Positions 35,558 to 47,090 of a stretch of DNA of 64,000 bases are shown here, one piece after another (the first letter of the stretch is position 1; every line of letters starts with the position of its first letter). The stretch spans positions 10,898,729 to 10,962,728 of the forward strand of contig JAUJYN010000012.1 in assembly GCA_030737835.1 (NCBI GenBank), written 5' to 3'. This DNA is from Acorus gramineus. Lineage: Eukaryota; Streptophyta; Magnoliopsida; Acorales; Acoraceae. The notes under the pieces are model-generated. The model saw only the letters and a list, made by a program, of their open reading frames with translations. It was not told the origin of the DNA and did no database searches. The translations under genes and the position numbers were made by a program.

Positions 35558-38500
35558 TGTTCGGTGGATTTGGTGAGATCTTCTTGCGAGTTTATGTTCT
35601 TGAATTTTTTAGCTTATGATTAATATCACGATGTCTTTTATTTTTTTATTGTATAATTTGATATTGACAAGAATTTATTGTCGTTGATCATTCAGTTGTG
35701 TTTTGATATATGATGCATTGTATGATTAATGTTCCTGTATTGCAGTTCCTTGTGAAGATAAATGTGTTGTTGTTTGACTGTCTTGAATCTCTTGATTATC
35801 AAAGAATTTGTTTTGCTGACTATAATGCATATCTTCTTTAAATTTGTGTGTTTCTTCCACCTTCACAAGAAACAATTCCGCCCATAAGTGAGATACCTGT
35901 TTAAGAATCCCAATTTCAGAGTTTGAATAGTTCTTAGTTAAATGATGATGGAAGTCTTTTCACAGGCATTCTATGTGATCTTTAAAACCTACATTGATTT
36001 AAGGTGAGCTGTGGTCAGTGAAGGCCTTAAAGTCTTAAGAAGAATGTAGGTTTTCCATAAATGACAAATGATTGTGTGTGTGTGTGTATGTGTATGCACA
36101 AAAAGCATCTTATGTGAGGTATTGATGTTCCAAATATCCTTGGCTATTTGTGGCAATCAATAGATACCTTGAAAATGTTGTTGAGAAAAAAGAAGGGGAT
36201 TGTAGAGAGAATGACATTATCCTCTATGAAGTGATTGGGGTTGCTAGCGAATTCCATTTCCCAATAATGGAAGCCTTGGAAACCATGTGCATTTTTCAGT
36301 TGCAGGTTACACTCTATGGAATTCGAAAGAGTTTACGAGGCAAGTAGGCAACACATTTGTGAGCGTTTCTCATTCAATGCAAAAATGTAGACCTTACCAA
36401 GTACAGTAGTAGGAGAGGGATCCTGAAGGATGGATGGAGTTCCGTCCACCATGCCAGGAATGGCAATTAGAGGTTACTTTTCCAATCACAATGTAGTCAA
36501 TAGCCACCCTGATTTGGCACTGGGATTACTGTTGCATAACTCTTGACTTTGCATGGAATATACTTTCCTTATAATTTAAGGGATTTTATTTGTTTGTAAG
36601 ATGCAATTTGTTTCTTGTTAGTAAAAACAGAAGCTAATTGAGGGTGTGAGCTATATGACCTTGCTGGAGATTAGAGTAGCATGCCAGTAAGTTGAACATG
36701 ATGGTGTTATTTAATGAAAAACTTATACAAATGCCTTATATTATCTCTCACGCAATGGGCTGGCCATCTAATGTTGCTCACCAGAGGACTGAATGATCCT
36801 GCTTTATACCTTTTTCTGTATAGTTTTTACATTCACAACAGGGTTATAGTTTTCAATGAATTGGAGGCTGAACAGCCAGTATGCTGATCAAGACTTGGAC
36901 ACTGACTTAATATTTATATATATTTTTTATTCCAGTTAGGATTCCAAAGCTTGTTTGGGACACTGTCTTGTGAGATAGGCAATTGTTTCTATGAGACCAT
37001 TGTCTATTGCCTAGCTACACTTATCCAGGAACTTATCTATTGTCATAACATTCAGAGTGCTGCCAAATATGATGGTGGCCAAACTCTGACATCGTACTTT
37101 CAATCATCAATCATTACCTCTATGTCATATGAGTATATTGTGGTTTGAGGAACATTGTGAATTTTCATGAGCAAAAGGATGATCATGGTGCTTTGTCTTT
37201 TTGTCTTGATCTTGTTTCTCTCTATCAATATATGCTAATGTTAGCAATATTACAAATGACAATTCCGACAATGGATCTTCTCTTCTTCAACATTGGTTGA
37301 CATGAGGTGTAGGAATAGGTCTAGATTTGATAACTCTTCTTCTCTTTCTATTGAAATTCTTTTTGTACATAAAATTAGGCGACAATGGAGCAATTTTAAG
37401 TCACTCCAAAAAAATGCTTGATGAACAAGGTTTTAGAAACCTGTTCCTAAAGCACAATACCAATTATGCATCTTTCAGTTCCTGTTAATTTGAACTGTAT
37501 TTCGTGAGTTATGTTGGTATTCTTGATCAGCGAGAATTTGGTTTAGTACTGAATATATAATGCAACTCTTCCCTTCATACCTCTCGTTCAGTTTGTTTTC
37601 CCATCCATGCATGGTACTATGTGGTCTTTTCCTTCCAATTAACATGGAGGTTGGAAAACCTGTTCATTGACTCCAATGCATCCCCATGTGACATAAAATA
37701 TGCCATGTATTCTGAAGAACATAGGCTAAAAGTTTTAGAGAAGGTTCCACTCATTGGGAGAAGTCATCAGCAGTTACTATAATATTACAGGGACATACTT
37801 CCAATTTTGAATGTTTATCCATCAATCTTGTTTTAAAATTTGGAGTTAGTATATAATCCTATATTCTCCTTGGTTGTGTTGGACAACTATTTAGTCTATT
37901 CTCATTGGTTGTGTTTATTTTCAGTGGTTTTGCTGTACAACTATTCATTCTTGCCAATGATAATTTTAAACAACCTATAAACTCTGGTAGTCAGTGATGA
38001 TCCTGCAATTTTGAATAGTCCTACCAGCATATGTTCACACGTGTAACACATTTTTACTTACTTTCCTGAGGTGAATATACTTCTGGTTTCTGCATGCATT
38101 TTTATAGTCAAGTCATCATTCCAAGAAGTGAAGTTCTTTCTCCAGTTGAATTAATTTCAGTTACCAAATCCTTGCATTAGAGTTTGCAAACTACAGAATG
38201 ATTTTGAAGTTTTGAATGTGTTGCTTGCATCAAAGACTTTACTGGTTGACATCTTGACAATTTCAGCGTCTCAGTTGAGGTTCCAGACTTTCCACACCAT
38301 CTAGTGTGAAAACTTAGATTAATGTGTTGTTTCTAACTAGTTATGAGTGAATATGTTTTGCATGCATACAGACGTGTACTCATCCAAGATTTACTTCTGA
38401 CCACATCCGAGATCTCACTAGCCTGCACATTCTTCGCAAGCAAACTATTGTTTTGAATCGGGCATACATATTTACTGTTACAAAGCCACATCTCTCTGTT

Positions 38501-39062
38501 TTGGCGGTTGAGAAGTTGCAAACTGCACCTTTTTAGGCCAGAAAAACTCAGTTGTTTTGTGTTAATTGATACGAATTGGTACCAATTGTATGATTTCGTG
38601 TCAATTTGTACAAAACAACTGAGTTTTCTTGGCCTTAAAAATGTGTAGATTTTCAGCTGTACCAACTGGAATGAGTTGATATGAAATTGGTAGGTTTGTT
38701 TTGAAATCATGTGAATTGATATGACTTTGTACCAATTCGCACCAATTTCAATGTTTTCATACCAATAACTCAATTAAGTTTCAATTCGTTTGATTTCGGA
38801 CCAAGGCTTCATTTGGATCTATGATTGGGTAGATTTCTAACTTTTTTTTTTTTTTACATAACATTTCTAAACGGGGAACCAAACATTTAAAAAACACAAC
38901 GAACTTTGTTACTACCAGGCACACAAAATACCATCCAATGATCCAAATCCTCTTTAACTTGAAACAAAAAGTTTAAAAAAGAACAAATTTTATTAAAATT
39001 CCAAACCTACACCATCAACTAATCCCAATACCATGCTATTAACAAATCAGACGACTGCCATC
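35558..39062. other. Long spacer between convergent genes
   Basis: No gene recognised on either strand. The beginning is probably the 3' untranslated region of the glycosyltransferase-like gene. It holds a TG microsatellite near 36073-36092 and a palindrome at 38531-38640. Confidence 0.4.
38531..38640. repeat. Compact palindrome
   Basis: AGGCCAGAAAAACTCAGTTG and its near-exact inverse CAACTGAGTTTTCTTGGCCT enclose a partly palindromic centre around GGTACC. It could be a small foldback MITE. It creates a spurious minus-strand open frame (38333-38773) that I do not consider a gene. Confidence 0.55.
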
Positions 39063-41170
39063 TCATATCTCATCCCCATCCCAGTTCCTCTTCATCTTAG
39101 GCCCAGTCGGCCCTTCCTCCCCCAACACCTCCCTCGGCAATCCCTTCACCAACTTCTCCACCTTCTCCCTCACCTTCCCTGGCAAAAACCTCACCACTTT
39201 CCCCACCTCCTTATCCACATCATAATCAATCCTCGGTCCCCATTCCCTACGATAATCCAACCACCCGGGCGCCTCCACCACCACCCCAAGATGCTCCGCT
39301 GCCACCACCGAAAACCTCTCCCCAGTATCCATCCCGTATTTCCCCCTGGCCGCATCGTTCCTTATCCCCACCACCCCCCCACTAGGCCCCTGCAACACGA
39401 GCCCCGCCTTCGGATAGAACGCGTGCCCATTCTGCGACGCGTACGCCGCCACATTGTTCCCCTCTCCTTTGAACTCCGCTTCGGATGCCTCCACCCACCT
39501 CCCCGCGCTGTGCTCCGAGTAGTACACCCTCCGTAGCTCCCCATTCAGATTGCTCACGCGCAACGTCACGTGCTCCCAGTCCCCCACATGCTCCCCAATC
39601 TTTCCGAGCCCGACGTTGATGGGCCCCACCTGTTAAAAAAGAAATAATTTATTTAATAATAAAATATCTCAATCACAATAACTATAGATAACATATGAAA
39701 GTCATGAACGCATTTGATAATGAAATTGTCCAACTAGCATTTGACATAATCTATTTCTGAGACTGACAACAAGAAAATGAAAGAAGAAAGAGAGCATTAC
39801 CTTCGCCCTCGCTGGCCCATTGAACGGGTAGAACACCCACACCGCCACGTCGGTGAACACCCCGCCCAACATCGGCTTCACGTGCAGGTACGACTCCGCG
39901 CTCCCTAAATCGCCTTTGATGGCAGCTTCTCTTGCCTTTTCATCGAGATCGAGCCAGTACAATCCGTCGTCCGAGCCCCCTTGCGGAATGTTCGAGCCGT
40001 TCGGCTCAATCGGAACGGCATTTCCGCTGTCTTTTTGGTGCAGTCGTGCGCCATTTTTGAAGTACCAGTTCACAGAGGACGGGAAATATTGCTCGTCGGG
40101 TTGGAAGTAAATCCAAGGCGCGTACGCCTTCATGAGCGCCTGAATCTGTGGCATGTTTGGCATGCAAGAGTAGGAATTGAAGGCTTTGTTCCTCAGAGAA
40201 ACAACTGTTGGAGGTGTAATTGCACTGAATGTCCCCACTGATACTCCAGTGGCTTGTGTGCCTCTAGTGACAGGCCTTGTGTTGTAGACATTGAACCCAT
40301 CGGTAGCCCACACCGATGACTCGTTCTCGCATTGTTCGGTGAAGTCGGACCGGACGCAACGGACCTCGTCGAAGGACGGCTTATCGGGGGAGCCCGTAAC
40401 GACGTATCCGACCGAATTGTACCCCTCGGGGGGTAGCGGAAGCCAGACGTAGCCCGTGCCGTCTTGTTTGAGGGTTTTGGATGGGTTTTGGCTGCTCCAG
40501 ACGAGCGCGTAGTCTGTCGGTGGTGCGAGAGCGCCGTTTTCGATGGCTCGGGCGACGAGGGCCCACCCGGAGAAGGACTTGTTGTTGGGTTGGCAGTAGT
40601 AGCCGAGGAGGGAGAAGCCATCGGGAGTGGATGGTCTGAAGAAGGTTGCGCCGAGGTTGTCTGGTCCTCCTTCGAGAGCTGACCACACCTTGGTGAAGGT
40701 TGTGGCCTGGCTCACCTCTAGGCCTCCAAGGTCCATGGTCCCTTTTGCAAATCCTCCACCTTCAAAACAACAAAAAAATTGAACCCCACCCATTAGTGAA
40801 TTTTGGGTTGGTTGTAAGTTTTTCAGTGTGATGATATACTATAGATCATTACTGCAGTTCTCACCATTTTCTTAATCTAGTATATTATCAGTTTCCTGCT
40901 TAGAAAATGTAGAAAAATAAACATTTAATTCATTTGATATATGTCTTATTCTTTATATATATATTAAAAAAAATTCAAATAATTTACTATGGGGAATAAC
41001 AAGATTCTCCGACGATTTTCTTTTCATAAAATGCCATAAAAACCAAATCAAAATACCGCATATGTACCTGGTGGCCAAGAGGGCATGGGAGAGGGCATGT
41101 TGAAGAGGGTTTCAATGGGTAATGGCTCCACCTTATCTTGGATTTTTGAGAGGGAAAGACACTTCCCCAT
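39063..41170 (-). CDS. DUF946 / Vps62-like protein
   Basis: Three exons: 41068-41170, 39801-40759 and 39063-39629, giving 542 residues, usual for this plant family. The N-terminus is MGKCLSLSK followed by PLPIETLF and PSPMPSWPPG. The middle has APWIYFQPDEQYFPSSV and PKGGSDDGLYW-like sequence, and the last exon begins VGPINVGLGKIGEHVGDWEH. The family is named after yeast Vps62 (Pfam PF06101); its biochemical role in plants is not established. The start MG with a Cys at position 4 would suit N-myristoylation and palmitoylation, so membrane attachment is plausible but inferred. A copy of the first exon with its own ATG and splice donor lies 1.5 kb upstream at 42607-42712. Confidence 0.9.
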
Positions 41171-42606
41171 TGTGAATATAAGGATTGGGGTAAATAGACG
41201 AAGATAGTCTATTAGTTTGACCGTAAGGTCAGTCACGAAAGATCCCTCCGTCATTAAAATTTTTTTTTTTTTTTACATGGAGTCTTTAGAGAGAGAACAT
41301 AGTTCTAATGGGTGACAATTAAAAATGGGGGACAAATAAAAATAAAAAGATAGACTTGTAATTTGTGTTATTTGAAGAAGGGTAGGATAATGGTGTTTTA
41401 AGTTTTAACTTAAGAAGGAAACTTTTGGGTTGTTGGTACATTAATTGGTGGTTGAAAGACAACTACCTTGTCTTTCAAAATCTCATCTTTCATTGACAAG
41501 TTGCTTTTGGGGTATCTTAGGGTTTGAGTATGCAATTTGTGTAGCGTGAAATGTTAACCTAGGAGGCCTCTCAATGGATTGAATATGGAGTGAGACATCA
41601 TAATAGGGAAATGATAAATCCAGTCCTATTTGCAATCCTTAGACATTTTGATTCTTTTTTAAGCACTAATAAAACACATGCTACTATGAGAAATGAAATA
41701 TATACATAAATATCAATAAATAATTTATTTTTTTGAAAAATAAAAAATTAGATGAAGATACAATGCAATATCAAAATATATAATGCACTGGGACAATCTA
41801 GTGGAGTGCATAGTTAATTGTGGAACACCTGCAAACGTGACTGAGTTATATCAGCACTTGTCTTAATATCTTCATATCAATGTATTAATTTCCAAATTCA
41901 GATTTTCTTTGAATATTTCTTGACAACCTTATATGTAATATTATAACATATTAGATCTGGATAATCATTTGATCAATCACCTCAATATTTTTATATATGT
42001 GCTCTAAAAACATCTGGATATTAAATCATCCAATAATTATCTTAAATTTAGGTAGGTATTATTTTTCAAATTCTTCATTAGACACTTTGCTTAGGTTCAA
42101 ATAGGATTGTTATAATTTGTCCAAGTGGAGTTTCAATGAAGTAGGTAAAGTTAGCACAACCATTTAAACAAGAACTTTCTCAATATTTTGGTTAATGTAA
42201 TTGCACTAACATCTAAATTAATAACCAAAAAAAAATCTAAATTAATATACCAAATCCTTCAATTCACATGAAAGAAACACATGCAATCACATACCTTAAC
42301 AAAAGTTTGACTCTAATCCATTAGTCCATGGCAACAGATTAGGTAGCATGTAAGCTTTTCATAGAGATGGCTGATACACTTGAATCATTCCTCCAATCTT
42401 TACCTTTTTTTAACCCAATATATACTAGTTTGGTTACAAAAATTACCGAAAGGTATGCATTAAATTTCTTTAAGTATATTTTCATATTATATACATATTA
42501 AAAATTCAAAATATATTATAGATTACAATAAAAACCGCAGGAACAACTGTCGCAACAACTTTCTTTTCATAAAACACCCTAAAATCAAAATCAAAATGGT
42601 ACATAC

Positions 42607-42712
42607 CTGGTGGCCAAGAGGGGATGGGAGAGGGAAGCTTGAAGAGAGTTTCAATGGGCAAGGGCTCCATTCTTGTTCTTGACCTTTTTGAGAGAGAAAG
42701 AGAGTTCCCCAT
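42607..42712 (-). other. Duplicated first exon of the DUF946/Vps62-like gene
   Basis: It encodes 35 residues (MGNSLSLSK...ETLFKLPSPIPSWPP) matching exon 1 of the gene downstream, with the same splice phase and an intact GT donor at 42606. No second or third exon lies between it and 41170. It may be an alternative first exon spliced to 40759, or a leftover of tandem duplication. Surrounding non-coding sequence is duplicated as well. Confidence 0.7.
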
Positions 42713-43299
42713 TGCTTTTATAGATGTGTAGACAAAAGATTGTTTTTTTCCTCGTCGAAAAGTCTTTAGAGAGAGATAAATATAGTACCAAGAGTGACTC
42801 AATAAAAAAAGAGGAAGTTTTGGAAGAGGTCTTTAAGATATGGTTTTCACAAGAGATATTCTTTCCTTTGTGAGGACATAAGACACTATCATGCCACATC
42901 AAAGATGGTGGCTTTAAAATTTAGAACATGTACCATCTGCAAAAAGGAATAAATAAGATAAACATGTATTGCGTTTTATTTGAGGAAGGGAAAGATATTG
43001 GTGTAACTTGGAAGGAAACTTTTGGTTATTGATAGACCCCTTGTTTTTTTTTTTTTTTTTTTTATCAAAATCTTTTCTTTCAAAACCTACTATTTTATAA
43101 CTTGAAAAAAAGTTGATCATATCATGAGGTGTTTCGATTTTTAGTGTTTGCGTTTGTTTGTGACAATGTGAATGATATTTGTGTACACATGGAAAAGTCA
43201 GTAGGTCTCTCTCAATGGATTGAACATAGATAAGATATCTTAATAACTTCGGATCAATTCGAGTTTTCATCAATTATAAAAATTGATAATCATTTTGAT

Positions 43300-43802
43300 C
43301 AGATATTTCAATACCCGCTCTGGAATAAAATAATTATCACAATATTCTGACTTATTTTTCCAATATATTGTGATTTTTAAAATAAGGCCAGTCATTTATT
43401 TGTTAGGTGGATATAATTTCAATGAATTAGCAGAACCATTTAGATCCAAACTTGGTCAATATATTTGGTTGGTATGTAAAAACTAATTTAATATATAAAT
43501 TGATGTACCAGCTAGATCCTTTAATTTACATGAAAGAAACACATGGGTCGGAGATACTCATGTTTGTTTGTTTGTTATGGTGAATGATTAAAAGACAGAA
43601 TTTTCACCAACTGTTGACTAAGAACGTGCATTTGATTTGGGAATTAATCACATGCACATTGTGAACATTAGGAAAATATCTCATGTTGTCTGGTGCAGAC
43701 CGAGTCAATAACATTATCCTAAAATGAATTAATGGTTCAAAACACTAATTTAAAACATGGCAATTATGACCAGTGAAGAATAAGCTCTTAAAAACTCTTT
43801 GT
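43300..43802. other. Spacer
   Basis: The first half still resembles sequence near 42000-42290 (end of the tandem duplication); the remainder shows nothing recognisable. Confidence 0.35.
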
Positions 43803-44200
43803 GGGCCCGTTTGAATAAAGGTATAAACTATTCTGAGATTTATACATATTCTAGGAATTATTGATTTTATCAAAAGAATAAGTGATTTTCTGTTTGGTTC
43901 ATGAAAAATAAAATATGAATAAAGTGTAAAAAATTAATTTAACATGTGGACCTTATTAATATATAAGAAGTGATGACATGTGATTTGATGTGATAACATG
44001 TAATTTAATATCTAGGTCCCCTTCTACCAATGTAAGAATAACACAATTCCGTGGGAGGGTTTGAAATACAAATATCAACTTATTCTCATCTAATTCTGCA
44101 TAGCTATGCCCCTTTATACCTCTCACCTAAACAACGTTTTTATCTTTATTCCCCCTTATCCCTTCTATTCCACCCTTTATTCCTCCATCCAAACGGGTCC
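43803..44200. mobile_element. MITE with GGGCCCGTTTG ends, intact copy
   Basis: About 400 bases from GGGCCCGTTTGAATAAAGG to ATCCAAACGGGTCC, with inverted ends of about 11-14 bases. Terminal repeats of this style occur in hAT-like MITEs. A second, interrupted copy lies at about 45347-47090, and this copy serves as its unoccupied reference. Confidence 0.6.
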
Positions 44201-45346
44201 TTTTAAGTATAAGGGTTAAACATCCCTGGCTGTTTAGAATCAGAGGTTGGGAGATATAAAAGATCATTTCTACGTTCTTTTTTTACATTTTTACAACACA
44301 ATATATATTATGGTAAGATAAAAAAATATATGCGGACAATAGATTTGAATATGTATGTACTCTTTTTTTTCTTTTTTCTTTTTTGGTAAAAAATTTATTA
44401 CTATAAAATTAAAAAAATTCAAAACATGTCTAAGGATTGAAAGGATCTACTTGAACAACTGTCAAATGTTGATTCTTCAGAGGCATTTTTGTTGATTGTA
44501 GATATTTAAGTCAAATAATCGACAATTGAACGTAGCGTGAAGAATTTCACGTTTGAATTTTTTTTTTTGTTCTTATTTTAAGATAAAAAATAAAAATATT
44601 AATGTTCGATTCACCTGCATATGTTGAAGAATTTGAATATATGAGATACATAAGAGCACTAAGAGGTAAGAAGTTTTTTTTTTTTTTAACTAAATAATAA
44701 ACATGCGTCCTAATTTTATTTCAAAATCAAAATGAACATGTTCAAAACCGAAAAGGTAGAGAAAGAGTCTACTAAGAAAATAAAACAAATAAATCAATAA
44801 TCAATACTAGGCTACTCCTCAATCATGATCCCCCCCTTCACCTAACATACAAGACTTTGCTTGTCTCCGTCCACACAGTCCCCCCTAAGGGGTAAGAGAT
44901 TGATGAAAGTTATTATCTTTTTGAATGTCAATTCTACCCATAATTTATATGTGTTTGGTATCCTTTCTCTATCAAAATTTTTGCGTTTGAATCATGACCA
45001 TCTATCACATATATATTTTCATATATTGATCCTTTATATATTGGTCCTTTATATATGTTTTCTTTTCTCTATCAAAATTTTGTGTCATTAATCTTAAACA
45101 TCAATTGAAATCGTTTTTCGTGTTATAATTCTAATATTTTAACATCATAAATCATAATAGTACAATAAAGTTGTGCATTTCAAATGAGTCAAAATATAAG
45201 TTCGTATTATAAATTTTTTTTTACAAAATCTTTATAAAAGCTAAATAATTAGGTGATAATTTCTAAAATAACATAAAAATATTTTAATCCACAAGCATAA
45301 AAGAGGATAAGTATTCCATCCTTGCCCTGGAATTGTTAATAAACTT
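44201..45346. other. AT-rich spacer
   Basis: No gene recognised; contains several poly-T tracts. Confidence 0.35.
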
Positions 45347-45491
45347 ATACTACTGTTTGGATAGAAGCATAAGTTACCTTAGGGTTTATACATATTCTAA
45401 TTGTTGACTTTATCAATGGAATAAGTAATTTTCTAATTGATTGTGTTTTCAGTTATTCTCGTTGGAAAACGTAATAATAAAGGTTGAAGTG

Positions 45492-45796
45492 AGACCGGAT
45501 CCAGTCAGTTCGGTCAGTACCAAACTGGACGACGTGAAAATCGAATTGCACCACCTATAAATCGAACCGCATTACCAATTGTTGCGTATATATTTCACTC
45601 TCCTATTGGATACTAATGATACTTAGGAATTCATATTTTTTCCAATAGCTGATTGAATCCAATAAGAGAGAGAAATATATACCTAACAATTGATTGTGTA
45701 GTTCGATTTATAAGTGGTGTAGTTTGATTTTCAAGTCATCCAGTTCAGTACTGACCGAACTGACTGGATCCAATCCTGACTGGATCCGGTCTCAGC
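45492..45796. mobile_element. Foldback element with AGACCGGATCC ends
   Basis: 305 bases, AGACCGGATCCAGTCAG at the left mirrored by the right end. The arms are inverted copies including AGTTCGGTCAGTAC and ACCACCTATAAATCGAA. Flanked by exact TGAAGTG repeats (45485-45491 and 45797-45803); extended to GTTGAAGTG / GCTGAAGTG this is 9 bases with one mismatch. Confidence 0.65.
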
Positions 45797-45826
45797 TGAA
45801 GTGTTTGATTGATAAAAAATAAAATA

Positions 45827-46796
45827 AGGTTAAATGAATATATATAACCACCTGAAAGTTAACGTATATAAAAAAAAATCATTCATTCCTACGAATCATA
45901 TAACCCCTTCAAAGTTGTCGATTAATACAAATATCCCTCTATCGTTACCTTGCTAAGTAACTACAGTGTTTAAGTTAACCCAACGTAAAAAAAAAAAAAG
46001 ACCAATGCACCCCTCCCCCACTTTAACCTAAAATAACTTCTCTCCCAAATCGAAACCTTAGTCGTCGTCCCCATTAGTCTCTCTTGATCAACACCAAATC
46101 GAAAACTCTAGCCCGTCGTTAGTCCCGTCCCCATCTAGTCTCTTTCAATCTTTTTTTTACAATAAATACATGGTTGGCCACCATAGATATATCATAAATA
46201 GATGCATTTACGACTAGTTATTTGTCTGCCGCAAATAAGCCAAAAAAAAAAAACCAAAAGGATCAACCCCTTTATATTATATACCCTGCAAACAACCCTC
46301 CCCCCCCCCCCCCCCCCCTCCTCAAACAACCTGATCTTTTAAAACTCCAGTTCACTCCGACAACCTCCCGCCTCTCACGTGGAGGCGCCATGACAACGGT
46401 CACAAAAATGACCATCGAGAAGAAGAATGAGTCTTTTTGTATTTTTTTGTATAAAGTAGGGGGGGTTATATGAATATGTGAAATCAGAAAGTGGATCTTT
46501 TTGGATTTATGGAACAAATCAGGGGGTTATATAAATATTTTAATTAGCTTTCAATAACAAGGGTATTTTAATCATAGATTTGGATCCTTTTGGATTTACG
46601 GAACAAATCAAGGGGTATTATGAATATGTAAATTAATAGCAAATGGAATATTCTCTTTTTTTTTTAACAAAAAGTTAACCAGGGGGCTAAATGCTTAACC
46701 ATGTCAACTTTGAAGGGGTTATATGGATATTCGCAGAAATGAGATTTTTTTTTATCTTTTATATAAAAACTTTCAGGGGTTATATGAATTTAATTC
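45827..46796. mobile_element. Foldback transposon with unique GC-richer interior
   Basis: 970 bases between identical AATAAAATA 9-mers (45818-45826 and 46797-46805). The intact MITE copy has just one AATAAAATA at that place, proving the insertion. The ends (AGGTTAAATGAATATATATA and its mirror) carry the ATATAACCCCTTCAAAGTT theme seen in 1576-2875. The centre (about 46020-46440) is not repetitive, is GC-richer and contains a long poly-C tract; it may be captured host sequence. Confidence 0.75.
46300..46320 (+). repeat. Poly-C tract
   Basis: A run of about 19-20 C, interrupted only at its edges, within the foldback element at 45827-46796. The complementary strand could form G-quadruplexes. Confidence 0.6.
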
Positions 46797-47090
46797 AATA
46801 AAATATGAATAAAGTATAAAAAATTGATTTGACATGTGTGTAATTGATGTATAAGAAGGGATGACTAGTAATTTAAAATTAAATGAAAAAAAAACTGTGA
46901 GACCCACTTATGATTATTGTTGAAATACGCTAATTCCATAGGTAAGGAGAGATTGCTATACCCTTTTACTTTTTGTTATTCCAGCATTTAAACACCGCCT
47001 TATTCCCCTCATCCGAACACCTTTTTTTTTTTTTTCCTTATTTCATGCCTATTATTACTTATTCTTCTTTTATTACTCCACCCAAATGTA

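Larger units (their letters stand above)
45347..47090. mobile_element. Second copy of the GGGCCCGTTTG MITE, interrupted by two insertions
   Basis: Pieces at 45347-45484, 45804-45826 and 46806-47090 match successive parts of the element at 43803-44200 (for example ATAAGTRATTTTCT, then AATAAAATATGAATAAAG, then TTATTACTCCACCCAAA). The pieces are separated by foldback elements at 45492-45796 and 45827-46796. The outer ends are decayed. Confidence 0.6.

Noticed and set aside
38333..38773. Minus-strand open frame of 146 codons
   Set aside because: It spans a palindrome (38531-38640), has no family resemblance and an ordinary AT-rich composition.
46222..46517. Small proline/glycine-rich frames over the poly-C tract
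   Set aside because: They are produced by the C run on both strands and lie inside a foldback element.
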